In this document: positions 44,640 through 56,900 of the stretch, in pieces
Layout of the letters: each line of letters opens with the position of its first letter
Position numbering within the stretch: the stretch's first letter is position 1
NCBI GenBank assembly: GCA_014529385.2
Contig: CM043944.1
Location: forward strand, 92,723,476-92,787,475
Source of the DNA: Adiantum capillus-veneris
Lineage: Eukaryota > Streptophyta > Polypodiopsida > Polypodiales > Pteridaceae
Direction of reading: 5' to 3'
DNA length: 64,000 nucleotides
The notes under the pieces: model-generated
Told to the model about the DNA's origin: nothing
Seen by the model: the letters and a program-made list of their open reading frames with translations, nothing else
Database searches by the model: none
Program-made: the position numbers and the translations under genes

Positions 44640-47401
44640 ACCTAGAAAGCTGAGTTTGATTCTAAAGAGAACATGATCTCTAGGCTTAACAGCTCTAGCT
44701 TGATGTAAGAAGTCTTTTTCCAAAGAGTTCAAGTGCTTTGGTTATGGAAAAGTCAAAACTATGTCCAAAACCACAATTATTTTCTCACAATTTTCTCAAA
44801 TTGTCAGTTTTAGACACCCCTAACTTTTGGGTGAATTTTGAGGCCTTAAATGACGTTTTTTTGGACACTGACCAACCATGAATGACCCATGGGTCTTTAT
44901 TTGTTGTTCAAGGTTGACACTGAATCTTGTAGAGCTACTGTGGAGCTTCGTTTTGATAAAAAGAGTTTCTGAATCCGATATCGAAAGCTCAAGTTATGGC
45001 CAAAACAATCAATCTGTGCCAGGAGAGTTCATACGTGTATGATGTCTACTGGCTCCGAATTGCTCCAAACTTTAATTCTAGACTCTCCTTCATGTACTGT
45101 AACCACTCCAAGTCTCAGTTTGCGATTCTGATACTTTTACTCAGGTCTATCAGTTCTTTTTCTGTCTCATTGTCTGTAACTTCTCGGGAAGTTTCACTAA
45201 GCCAAAAGTGATCCAAATTGAATGAAACTTGGTCTCTAGGCTTATTTTGTCATGGCAAATAGTTCTATGAGCTCAGATGTAACTTTTGACTTCAAATTTG
45301 CACTTGAGACATTGTATGCGTATGATGTCTTTTGTGGAAAAATGAACCAACTTTTGTTCAAAGCAACTCTTTATCACTCAAGCAACTCAGCAACTTTCAA
45401 AATTCAATTTGAACACTTTTTGCGTAAATTATGGTAAACACAACATAAATCTTGCCCAAATCTATCTTTTGGTTCTTTTTAGCCCAAATGAGCTCCAAAT
45501 GCAATTAAATTTTGGTTAGGGACTTCTTTTATGCTCTAGGACACTAGGCTATACTCAGATCTCTGATTTGACCAAAATCTTGCCTCTAAGACATCATACG
45601 TGTATGATGTCCTTTTGCTTAGATTTCACTTATATTTCTATCCAAGGTACTCCTTGATGCCTACAACAAGAATATGTGATCACAACAAATTTTGGATGTC
45701 AAAATTGCTCATAATCACCACTTTTTTACCTTTACTTTCTTGTATCTACAAAAAGCTCTTTAATTGCAAAATTAGGTAACCAAATGAATTGAAATTTTGC
45801 AAGCAATCTTAACTCATCATTTCCAAACCCCCTGTGTGGTCAAAAGTGCAATTGGACGTCAGATCTGGCCTTGAGACATCATACACGTATGATGTCTTTG
45901 TGCTCAAAATTGGCCCAAACTTGGTCTGTAATCTTGTTTTGTTGTGCTTAACACCATGGTATGCTCCGATTTCAATTTTGGTCCCTAAAAGTGCCCTTTA
46001 GACATCATAGACGTATGATGTCTATCTAGTCAAAATTAGATGAAACTCATTCCACAGGTTCCTCACTACACTTGCAGCTCACAGTAACTTTCAGAATTGA
46101 ATTTGACCACTTTTTGTGCAAGTTATGATCAATTCAAGCCTTTACTTTGCCTAGATGCGTCTTGTGGTTTTTGCAAGCCCAAAAATACTTCAAATTTGAT
46201 GCAATTTGGCATATATGCTTCCTAAACGCTGTAGATCACAAGGGAGCACTCAGCTGTAACTTTTGACTTCAGATCTAGCCTCTAAGATTCCATATGTGTA
46301 TGATGTCCAGGTGGTCATAATTCAATTATGTTTCTACCAAAGGTGCCCCTTGATGTGTTAGAACAATAATATGTGCTTACAACAAATTTTGGAACTAAAA
46401 AATGCTCAAAAATCATCACTTTTTGACAAGGAAATCCCCTGAAAGAGTAAGACCCCCCCAAGTTTTCAATGTATAAGCCCAAATGGTATGAAATTTGGTG
46501 TATGTGCTCAACACAACATGCAGAAGATGGGTTTAATGTCAGAAACTCATGTTTGTTGCTGCCAGAATCACCCCTTAGACATCATACACATATAATGTCT
46601 GCTTGATGAAGTTTTGGCCAAAATTCATTCATGGTCATCCCCAAGTCTCTAGCATTAGTTTACAAGCACTTCTACCAATTGTCATGCAAAAATGTGCTCA
46701 GAATCACAAGGTTTTTTTTCCCGTTCTTGACACTTCGTCTTTTGTCTTTTGGGTGTCAAGAGTTAGTCAGAACTCTAGTCTTAGTGTGCACTTAGGGTAA
46801 AACCTCCCTTTTGAATACTCTAATGCAGTCAAATTTTTCAAATTTGGTCTCCAAATGTCCCTTGAGACATCAGACATGTATGATGTCCAAGTTTATTAAA
46901 TTACAGTTTTTGTACACAGAACTCTTGCACATGCTCTGCTCAACATCAATCAGTCATGCAAAAATATCAACAAAAAGCTGTTATTTGCAATTTTACCTCA
47001 AAAGAAACGTTTCAGAGATTGTGAATGCAAACAAGCACTTTAGCAAATAAATCAATGATAAATAGCTCTAGATTAGAATTAGATCACTTACCTAAAGCTA
47101 CTCCTACAAATCATATGGGATTTTGCATCTATGAGTAGAAAAACGCTTCAATGCCACACATGGACTAGCAAGTGATTTTATCACCTCACAAATCACTTGA
47201 CCACCAACAAATACTCTAATCTATAAATCCTAACTAAATCTACCTAGTCGCAGACCCTTAGCAAGACACACGCTTCCTTGCTATGCACTTGATCTTAGAA
47301 TAAACTCTTCCGGATCCACTTAAGAAAAATGCTTTCTTTAGCCAAAACTAAAGCAAGCAACCATCACACGAGTGCTAGTAGGATTACCTACTCAAGTCCT
47401 T
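44640..47401 (-). other. Gypsy-B leader
   Basis: About 2.8 kb between primer site and gag with no gene recognised on either strand. Most of it is an old tandem array (separate entry). Confidence 0.65.
45025..46887. repeat. Degenerate tandem array, about 283-bp unit with a 22-bp palindrome
   Basis: Eight copies of a palindrome (half-site GACATCATAC, two-base centre, then its reverse complement) at 45025, 45308, 45590, 45875, 46001, 46286, 46578 and 46866. Spacing is 282-292 bp except one of 126 bp. Copies at 45590, 45875 and 46001 are perfect or one mismatch off; others have 2-5 changes. Units share further text such as AATT(C/G)AATTTGA(A/C)CACTTTTTG. Confidence 0.9.
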
Positions 47402-47403
47402 GT

Positions 47404-47422
47404 ATCCTCGGCAATGCCGCCA
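47404..47422 (-). other. Gypsy-B primer binding site, Asp-tRNA type
   Basis: Minus strand reads TGGCGGCATTGCCGAGGAT, one base from the LTR start at 47424. Confidence 0.8.
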
Positions 47423-47855
47423 GTGTTGCGGGAGCGAATCATACCACCCATTAAGTGCATGCAACACAACCTAGATCAACATAATGACAATCGAGGATAC
47501 ATATGACACGATAGGTGCACGGAGCCAATCTCTTTAGCTTGTCAGATTGAGATCATCCCACACATACAACATTCACTAGACCATACCAAAATCATACGAG
47601 ACTTAAGGAACACAATCCTCTCACTAGGATACACCTGTCTGAAAGCCTCTACACTCAAAACCCTCACTCTAGAACCATCTGCAGAAAACGTATATGAAGA
47701 TAGAGTAGTTTTTTTGAAGTGCTGAAAACTGAAATCTACGAGTACCTATGTGTAGCTTATGTCACCACGATCCTAATGATTGCTTACAAGCAGAAAACAG
47801 ACATCGTGTGATACACTTTCGACCACAAATGACTTGTAGATGCGTCAGCGTGTAT

Positions 47856-48673
47856 TGTTAAGTATGGAGCCTGATTTACCCTTGTAATTTTCTGTGGTAA
47901 AAGCGCACATTTGTAAGGCCCCCATTATGAGGAGAAGCCATCGTGCGTGAAGGAAAATCACTCACCGGAAACCAAAATTTTCACGGACAAGAATCAGGGG
48001 CAACTTTAAAGGCCTCAGGGGCGGAGGCCCCCGAGACTTTTTTTTTCGTCGGAATATTCTTTTTCGCTAGAATATTATGGCCGGACGGCGGCCGGAAAGT
48101 GGTCGGAAAACAACCGGTCGGTTGGCCGGTGGCCGGTAGTCAATGGCCGATGGCCGGTGGTCAGAAGTCAATGGCCGGTGGCTGGTGGTCGAAAGTCAAT
48201 GGCCGGTGGCCGGTGGCCGAATTCAAAAGCGGACTTGTCTTCTCAAGGGCGGCCACACATGGGCGGATTGGAGGGTCCAATTTGGACTTATTCGCACAAG
48301 GGCGGCTACACATGGCTGTCTCTCATAAGAGAGGGCAGCCCTTTTGGCCTATAAAAGGAGGCCATTTCTACACACATTTCATAGTGTGAAGTTGATGCAA
48401 CAAGGTGAGTGTGAGGTGGTGAGAGTGAAGCAAGGCGGGAGCTCCATTAAGGGTATAATCCCTTTGTAAACTACTTCTTGTTTTGAAGTACTAAAGCCAT
48501 TGAGTGGCTGCTTTCCCGTGGACGTAGCTCACATTGGGTGAACCACGTATATCGTGTGTACTCTCTCTCTCTCTCTCTCTCTCTCTACTCTATAATCTCG
48601 TGTATGTAAATTTGTCTCTCTCCATTAAGTAATCTACTCAATTATCTATTTAGCTACGTCTTATTTCCTAACA
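47856..48673 (+). repeat. Copia 5' LTR
   Basis: 818 bp. Contains a GGCCGGTGGCCGGT-type minisatellite (about 48075-48225), a TATA box, and a short (CT)n tract (48559-48587). The direct purpose of the minisatellite is unknown. Confidence 0.95.
48350..48358 (+). promoter_or_regulatory. Copia LTR TATA box
   Basis: TATAAAAGG in a GC-richer context, repeated at 53184-53192 in the 3' LTR. Transcription would start about 30 bases downstream. Confidence 0.75.
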
Positions 48674-48675
48674 AC

Positions 48676-48687
48676 TGGTATCAGAGC
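48676..48687 (+). other. Copia primer binding site, initiator-Met tRNA
   Basis: TGGTATCAGAGC, the classic plant copia primer site, two bases after the LTR. Confidence 0.95.
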
Positions 48688-48737
48688 AAGGTTTGCTCGT
48701 AGCTAAATTATCTCAAGGAAAGGATTCCTTGAATTGA

Positions 48738-51700
48738 GTGGGAGTTATGGCGGAGGAAGGGAAGCTCAAGATTGAGAAGTTCAACGGAAAAAACTACCAA
48801 CATTGGAAGATGCAGATTGAAGACTATCTCTACCAGAAGGACCTCTATTTGCCACTAGGCGGTCTTGCAAAGAAGCCCGCAACGATGGCAGATGAAGCAT
48901 GGATTGTCCTTGATCGAAAGGCCCTGGGAACAATCCGGTTAAGCTTGGCGTCAACGGTGGCCTTCAATGTTTCGGAGATGAAGACCACGGAGGACTTGAT
49001 GAAGTCACTTGACGACTTCTACGAGAAACCATCGGCATCCAATAAGGTATTTCTTATGAAGCGCTTGTTCAATCTAAAGATGGCAGAGAATGGTTCAGTT
49101 GCAGAACACCTAAATGACTTTAACACAAACATAAGTCAACTTCGATCAATGAGAATCAATTTCGATGATGAAGTGCGAGCTCTCCTTATACTATCATCTC
49201 TACCGGATAGTTGGGACAGCCTTGTGATGGCTGTAAGTAATTCTATCTCTGGCACAAATACTCTTAAGTTTGATGATGTTGTGGGTGTTCTCCTAAGCGA
49301 GGAAATGCGAAGGAGAAGCACAAGAGAATCATCAAGTGCTGCACTATCAGTGGAAACAAGAGGAAGGCTTAAGGAGAGGTTCAAAAGCCAAAAAGGTCGT
49401 GATCGCTAAAGACGGAGCAAGTCACGAACAAAGTCAGTTCTTGAATGTTGGAACTGCGGCAAGAAGGGCCACATCAAGAAGGATTGTTGGTCCAAGAAGA
49501 AGAAGGAGACAGAGTCTCAAGACAACAAGCCAACATCGGAGGCCAATGTGGCAGGTAAAGTAGAGCAAGATGCTCTAATTCTCTCATTAGACAATGTGTC
49601 TAATTCCTGGATAGTAGATTCCGGGGCTTCATTCCATGCGACACCACACAAGCAACATTTCCAAGACTACACCAAAGGTAATTTTGGGTATGTATACTTG
49701 GGAGATGATGAAGCTTGTGAGATTGTCGGCAAAGGTACAGTTTCTGTCAAAACTGCTAACGGAAATGAATGGAAGCTTAAAGATGTTAGGCATGTTCCTT
49801 CTCTTCGAAAAAATTTAATCTCTACAGGACAATTGGACGATGAAGGTCACAACATTGCATTCGGAAATAAACGGTGGAAGATCTCAAAGGGATCTTTGGT
49901 GGTTGCCAAGGGAGAAAAGGTCGGTACACTTTACTTGTGTACTGTTAGCACGCAACCTTTAGCTTGTGCAGCAACTACAGAAGTTGATAGTGCAGTGTGG
50001 CACTATCGACTTGGGCATATGAGTGCCAAAGGAATGCAAATCCTTCAAACAAAGAAGCTTCTACCAGGTTTGAAAGAAGTGGACTTATAGTTCTATGAAG
50101 ATTGTGTTTATGGTAAACAAAAGAGGGTAAAATTTCAAAAATCAGGAAATGAAAGAAAAAATAAAAAACTTGAGTTGGTTCATTCTGATGTTTGGGGTCT
50201 TGCAAGTACACCATCACTTGGTGGCTCATTGTACTATGTAACATTCATAGATGATGCGACTAGAAAAACATGGGTTTATGTCATGAAGAATAAATCCGAT
50301 GTATTTTCCATATTTCAAAGGTGGAAAGCCTTTGTGGAGAATGAAACAGGTACCAAGGTTAAATGTCTCAGATCCGACAATGGAGGCGAATATTGTAGCC
50401 AAGCTTTTGAAAGCTTTTGTGCTAGCAATGGAATTCGGAGGCAAAGGACAACCCCAAGGACACCTCAACAAAATGGGATTTCGGAAAGGATGAACAGGAC
50501 AATCATGGAACGAGCACGAAGCATGCGACTACATGCAGGCCTACCGCTTGAGCTTTGGGCGGAAGCTGTAAGTACGTCTGTGTACTTAATCAATCGGTCA
50601 CCCTCAACGGCTTTGGATGGAGGAGTTCCAGAAGAGGCATGGACAGGTAAACCGGTGAATTATGCATTTCTCAAAGTGTTTGGGTGTGAGGCTTTCATGC
50701 ACATAGATAGAATCCTAAGATCAAAGCTAGATGCAAAGTCCAAAAAGTGTTTCTTCATTGGCTATGGAGAAGGAGACTTTGGGTATCGCCTATGGAATCC
50801 TGAAGATGGTAAAATCTTAAGGAGTAGGGATGTAATTTTTAACGAACAAAATATGTACAAAGATTACTTGGAAAGAAAACAAACAAAAGAAACAGGTGAT
50901 GAGTACATGGAGCTTGAGGACAGTGAAGACTCAAGGACTGCAAACGGTGACAATGTGCAACAACGTCAACCAAATGAGGAGCCTCAACCTATTCCCCGAA
51001 GATCTACAAGAGCAAGTAGACCTCCAGAAAGGTTTGTTCCTTCCTTCAACCATCTCTTGATCTCAGATTCTGGAGAGCCGGAATCATACAAAGAAGCTAT
51101 GCAACATGAATCCAAAGAAGAATGGACGAAGAGCATGCAAGTGGAGATGGACTCACTACATCGCAACCAAACATGGGAGTTGGTTGAGTTGCCTAAAGGT
51201 AAGCAGGCACTTCAAAACAAATGGGTGTACAAGCTGAAGGAAGAAGAAGGTGGGAAGAAAAGGTACAAGTCTAGGCTTGTGGTAAAAGGTTTTTCTCAAA
51301 AGAAAGGTATTGACTTCAATGAAATATTTTCTCCTGTTGTAAAAATGAACTCAATTAGGCTTGTCTTAATCCTTGTGGCTGCTCATGATCTAAATCTCGA
51401 GCAAATGGATGTAAATACGGCATTCCCTCACGGTGACTTAGAGGAGGAAATCTACATGCTTCAACCAAAGGGGTATGAAGTAAAAGGTAAGGAGAAAATG
51501 GTTTGCAGATTAAAGAAGAGCTTGTATGGTTTAAAGCAAGCATCAAGACAATGGTACTTGAAGTTTGATCGATGGATGTTGGATCATGGATTCACAAGAT
51601 GCAACTCGGATCACTGCGTCTACACGGAGAATTTGGGAGATGGGAAATTCATCATCCTAATGTTGTATGTTGATGACATGTTGATTGCAAGTGCTAACAT

Positions 51701-52628
51701 GCAGGACATCAAAGACCTAAAAGAGGAGCTGTCCAAATCTTTTTCAATGAAAGATTTAGGTGCTGCAAAGAGGATACTTGGTATGAAAATATCAAGGGAC
51801 AGGACGAAGAAGACAATAAAGCTATCTCAAGAAGATTACATCAAGAAGGTACTAGAAAGGTTTGCAATGCAAAATGCAAAACCAGTTTCTACACCTTTGG
51901 CTGGTCATTTTAAACTAACCAAGGATATGTGTCCAAAGACACAAGAGGAGATAGCCTATATGTCTAAAGTTCCATATGCTGCAGCAGTAGGTTCTCTAAT
52001 GTATGCTATGGTCTGGACAAGGCCAGACATTGCACATGCAGTGGGAGTTGTGAGTAGGTTCATGGACAACCCAGGTAAAGAGCATTGGCAAGCTGTGAAG
52101 TGGATACTTAGGTATCTAAAAGGGACAACAACAAATGCTTTATATTTTGGAGGAACTGATATTTTTCTAGAAGGGTATGCTGATGCAGATATGGCAGGTG
52201 ACAAAGATACTCGAAGGAGCACTACTGGCTATGTGTTCACGGTTGGAGGCACAACAGTAAGCTGGGCTTCAAAGCTGCAAAAAGTGGTTTCACTTTCTAC
52301 CACGGAAGCAGAGTATGTAGCAATGATGGAGGCAAGCAAAGAAATTGTGTGGCTCCACAGATTCTTAGAAGAGCTTGGATTCAAACAAGACAATTGTGTC
52401 TTGTACAGTGATAGCCAAAGCGCTATCCATCTTGCAAAGAACTCAGCCTTTCATTCAAGGACAAAGCACATTGAGGTGAGATATCACTTCATACGCACTC
52501 TTTTGGAAGAGGGACAACTAAAGCTAGGAAAGGTGCATACAAGTGAAAATCCTGCAGACATGTTTACAAAGGTGGTCAACAAGGAGAAGTTGAGCTTTTG
52601 CTCATCTTCAATCGGAATTCAAGGATAA
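48738..52628 (+). pseudogene. Copia gag-pol polyprotein, two in-frame stops
   Basis: A single frame from 48738 (ATG would be 48747; GTG precedes) to 52628, interrupted only by TAA at 49407-49409 and TAG at 50088-50090. Order: UBN2-type gag (EKFNGKNYQHWKMQIEDYL); knuckle CWNCGKKGHIKKDC (about residue 236); protease VDSGASFHAT (about 294); GAG-pre-integrase HYRLGHMS; integrase with HSDVWG, RSDNGGEY and ISERMNRT (D, D, E); RT with QMDVNTAFPHGDL and LYVDDMLIA; RNase H with YADADMAGD and STTEAEYVA. The catalytic residues all look present. The first stop lies before the knuckle, inside gag, so it is not a normal gag/pol boundary. Confidence 0.95.
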
Positions 52629-52674
52629 GAAGCCAGAATGGAAAGCAGTCACAGGTTTGGTTTGGAGATCAGTC

Positions 52675-52688
52675 TCCAAGTGGGAGAT
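52675..52688 (+). other. Copia polypurine tract
   Basis: AAGTGGGAGAT immediately before the 3' LTR TGTTAAG. Confidence 0.85.
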
Positions 52689-53390
52689 TGTTAAGTATGG
52701 AGCCTGATTTACCCTTGTAATTTTATGTGGTAAAAGCGCACATTTGTAAGGCCCCCATTATGAGGAGAAGCCATCGTGCGTGAAGGAAAATCACTCACCG
52801 GAAACCAAAATTTTCACGGACAAGAATCAGGGGCAACTTTAAAGGCCTCGGGGGCGGAGGCCCCCGAGACTTTTTTTTCGCCGGAATATTATGGCCGGAC
52901 GGCGGCCGGAAAGTGGTCGGAAAACAACCGGTCGGTTGGCCGATGGCCGGTAGTCAATGGCCAATGGCCAGTGGTCGGAAGTCAATGGCCGGTGGCCGGT
53001 GGTCGGAAGTCAATGGCCGGTGGCCGGTGGCCGAATTCAATGGCCTGTGGCCGAATTCAAAAGCGGACTTGTCTTCTCAAGGGCGGCCACACATGGGCGG
53101 ATTGGAGGGTCCAATTTGGACTTATTCGCACAAGGGCGGCTACACATGGCTGTCTCTCATAAGAGAGGGCACCCCTTTTGGCCTATAAAAGGAGGCCATT
53201 TCTACACACATTTCATAGTGTGAAGTTGATACAACAAGATGAGTGTGAGGTGGTGAGAGTGAAGCAAGGCGGGAGCTCCATTAAGGGTATAATCCCTTTG
53301 TAAACTACTTCTTGTTTTGAAGTACTAAAGCCATTGAGTGGCTGCTTTCCCGTGGACGTAGCTCACATTGGGTGAACCACGTATATCGTG

Positions 53391-53459
<69 letters not shown>

Positions 53460-53538
53460 ATCTCGTGTATGTAAATCTGTCTCTCTCCATTAAGTAATCT
53501 ACTCAATTATCAATTTAGCTACATCTTATTTCCTAACA
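52689..53538 (+). repeat. Copia 3' LTR
   Basis: 850 bp, matching the 5' LTR; the (CT)n tract is expanded to 53394-53457 and the GGCCGGTGGCC minisatellite has one extra GGCC-containing unit, while the TTTTTCGCTAGAATATT segment of the 5' LTR is missing. Confidence 0.95.
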
Positions 53539-53969
53539 CGTATGCTCCGTCTCCCGTTGTGAAATTCTTGGCATTGTCGCGTAGCTCTCACTGATCATAG
53601 CACGATGGCGCACTCCCAATGTGATGAACAAGTGGGGAGTAGTGTCAAGATGAAGCTCATACTCTCTCTCTTTCTCTCTTACACATAGTCGATGGCAACT
53701 TAAAACTTAGATTATGATAAAAGTTCTTTTTATAAAATGACCTAGGTACCTTATATACTAAGGCTACCATAGGTTAAACCTAAAATAGAGTTCAGGAGAT
53801 AAAATAGCTTTGTTTGTAGAATTTGGAAGTGCCATTGCACCCGGCTTGTGCAACTAAACTAACTACTCAATTAAAAATGATGTTGATGACCACAATGCAC
53901 AGTATTTCATAACGCTAAAAAAATAAGGCTTTGTTGAGTTATGTCGTGTTGTTGACCCACGGGTCAACA

Positions 53970-56900
53970 ACTGCAGAAGCTAACCAAGGTTTGGATTGCA
54001 AAGGCAACACCCAAGGTTAAAAGTGCACGTAAATACGGGTAAGTGAACATTATGTTCAACCTCCAAATGCGCATAAGATTTGGTTTATTTTCAGTTTTGA
54101 ATATGTTTTACTTGACTTTTTCAAGTCGGATAAATAAGTTTAATTGCTTTCATCCAGTTTTGCTCTTGAGAGACATGACAAGGTCATGTAAGAGCCAAGA
54201 ATTTTGGGCCGCAATGTCCCAAATACATTTTTGTATTTTGCACAGTTTTCTTTGGCACATGTTGTCACATGGGATACAATATGGTCTAGGTACTCAAGGA
54301 GTTTGTTTTAGCGAGTGTGGAGCAAAGTTAATGAGGGTCCCTCTCACATATGTTGCAACGTGCTTGTAGTTGCCTCCACCCACAAGTACATCTGGTACTT
54401 GAAGGATGTTCTTTTTCTAGACATTTTTATTTGAGACATATTCCACATGTGGAGAATATGAGTGTTGGGGACTGACATTGGTGCTCATTATTTCTATTAT
54501 GTGTCATGACTAAGTCCTTAGATGCTAGTCAAATCCGTTTATAAGACCATTTTGAGCACGTTGTATGAGGAACAATTTCAGTGGCTAGAAATTGTCAGAT
54601 ACTTGGTTAGACTTGTTAAGGTACAAGTGTTGTTAAACAACTTTAATGGATAGTTGTTTATACATGTAGCAAGGCTCTGTTCTATTGATGAACATGTCTC
54701 ATTGGAACCTAGGTGTGACTGATTTTCACATTCCATTATGCTCCAATGCCGGACCAAGGGCCAAGAGGACAAACATAGATTGGTTTTGCTAAATACATGT
54801 ACACTAGGTGCTATCTGCCCTAGTGTTTAGCAAAGACTGATTTGGAGTCACATGCATATTCATGACATTAACTGCTTATAAAGCATTGTACACTCTATGT
54901 GAAGTGTCTTCACGCGATTACTTTTAGATCTACCAATCACCAATAGAGGTCATGGCTTGGTTTGGGAGCTTGTGGATCTTTCAAGTTAGCCAAAATGGTT
55001 ATTCATCACATTTTTTATTCCTCAACAACGTTCCATAACAATGAGATCCCTATTTATCAGCCATTTTGGAAGAGTGTCTGTAAACGGTGGGAAAGCATAC
55101 TTCACTATTGTCAGTTATCCAAAGAAGATATGCAGATTATAAAGTGTAATCTTGCGCTAAAGGATATGAAAAGCGCGTATGTTAGCACCAAGAGATCCAA
55201 TTAGAAAGCATGTATTGCTCTAGTTGGAATTTTCCTACCATAAGGTAAAGCATGTTTGCGAGTAGGTTTAGTCTCTTCATGTGTAAATCAGGTTCTCAAC
55301 CTTGAACACTAGTTATGGTGGGGTTGTTTGTTGATGAACATTGATATCAAGTCAAGTACTTAAACTTTGCTGATGAGTTACGTCGGCCAATTAATTTCAG
55401 GAAAAGTAAAAAGTGGTACTCTTTTGGGTACATCTTAATTGTGATAGTTCATTGTTCTTATGAAGATATCACCATTTTTGGTTTCAAGGATGAAAACACT
55501 TCTCCGAGGGTCATTAGGAAAAATATGAACCCTCTAGTGGCCCTTTCGGATTAAGATTAATTAGAGGCTAGCCAATATGAAGAGGGTGGTGGACATACTC
55601 TATACCCTCAAAAAACTAGGGGGATAAGGTATCCATATACCTCTTAATGGCATCTTACCTAGTGAGAAGGTAAGCAAGGTGGCTAGGGGACAGGGACGGG
55701 GCGGGGACCACTTTGACTTCTTTTCCCTCACTTTTTGGCCCGAATTCAAAATACACTAAAAGTTTGAAATTTTCAAAAAAATTCAAAACTCATATTTTCC
55801 CTCCTTAAAAGCCCCCCAAACCTATTTTATATTTAAAAAAATATTTTTTTGACCTTTAAAAGTAAAAACATGCACATAAAAACCCAAAAAATTTCAAACG
55901 TCACTTGCCACCCTCCAAATCCCCCCCAAACTTGTTCTATAGCTCAAAAGTGATTTTCTCTCTCTACAAATCTTTTTCCAAGCTCTCCAATTTTGCAACA
56001 ACCACATGCACCCTATTGTCACACATTCTCTCTACTAGCTTTCTTCCACCTCTATTGTAGCACCAAGCAAGATTCTTCCCCTTCTCTTCCCCCTTGTCCA
56101 CCACATATTTTCACGATAGCTCCTCCCTCTTCTCTCACCTCCATTGCAACATGAAACAAGATCCCCATCCTCCTCCTCCTACTTTCATTCACTCACACAA
56201 CATGCAAACCTCTACTACATGTACCCCACAAGACCATGAGGTGTAAGTGGTGAGTGGGTGTTTCAAGGGTTCACCTCCAACATAAGGATAAAATGGTAAT
56301 GAAACTGAGCTTGATAGCATCTCTATCTCTAACTTTATCGTGCTAGAGACAAACAGCCTCTTTATGGCTTTGAACACATGGGGCTTTACACCTCTATCAG
56401 CAAAGTGCATCATACCATTAGGGCGTGATGTTTTGTTGGTGGCTTTGGTGTATTATCTAGTGTTTCATAGAATAACACCATTTTAGATAATTTGGGAAAA
56501 TTTCGATTCCCAAATGCTACAATGGCGTATTAGGATCATGCAATTCTACTATTTTTAAGCTCAATTTTTCCTTAATTTAGATAAGATGTTATGATTCTAG
56601 CACCAAGATTTAGCTTTTCTATTTTAATTTTATAAGAAGACTTTTGATATAGATTTTTGCAGAAAGATTTGTATCAAAGAAACTCTTTAAAAAAATATCA
56701 AAGCTCATAAATATGGATTCTACTAAGCAACACATACATTGATTATTCCAAGCAAAAATATAATATCTAGACACAAAGAGCACCAATAACTCTTATCATA
56801 AAATTGGTCACCTTAATCTCAAGTACAAAAAATAGCTAGTCCCAATTTTAAAACACTATCAAGTATCAACTATAGTATAGTATGTACAACACCTAAATTA

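Larger units (their letters stand above)
47856..53538 (+). mobile_element. Ty1/copia retrotransposon, nearly complete
   Basis: LTRs at 47856-48673 and 52689-53538 (TGTTA...TAACA), primer site, one long gag-pol frame and purine tract, in canonical order. Flanking 5-mers TGTAT (47851-47855) and CGTAT (53539-53543) are a target duplication with one change. LTRs are very similar apart from a (CT)n length difference and small indels, so insertion is fairly recent and later than gypsy-B. Two in-frame stops make this copy defective. Confidence 0.97.
37265..53969 (-). mobile_element. Gypsy-B, Ty3/gypsy element without recognisable RT; split by a copia
   Basis: LTRs beginning TGTTGCG(A/G)GAGCGAATC and ending CACGGGTCAACA (plus strand) lie at 37265-37700 and 47424-53969, the latter interrupted by the copia at 47856-53538. 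An Asp-tRNA-type primer site next to the right LTR and a purine tract next to the left LTR show minus-strand orientation. Order on the minus strand: long leader with a palindrome array, gag, knuckle, protease, acidic linker, then 37713-40190 with no RT or integrase motif. Excluding the copia it is about 11 kb. Flanks (ATTTC left, ACTGC right) show no target duplication, so recombination or later change is likely. Confidence 0.8.
47424..53969 (-). repeat. Gypsy-B LTR (5' LTR) split by the copia insertion
   Basis: Left part 47424-47855, right part 53544-53969, joined by the copia and its target duplication; about 860 bp when the insert is discounted. Ends match the left LTR. Confidence 0.85.

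Noticed and set aside
45025-46887. CRISPR-like array
   Set aside because: Unit is about 283 bp, degenerate, and lies in a plant retrotransposon.
54043-55204. Plus-strand ORFs of about 80-108 codons
   Set aside because: No recognisable motif; length is within chance for this composition.
55680-55720. G-rich word as a possible hAT-type terminus
   Set aside because: No inverted partner or target duplication found.
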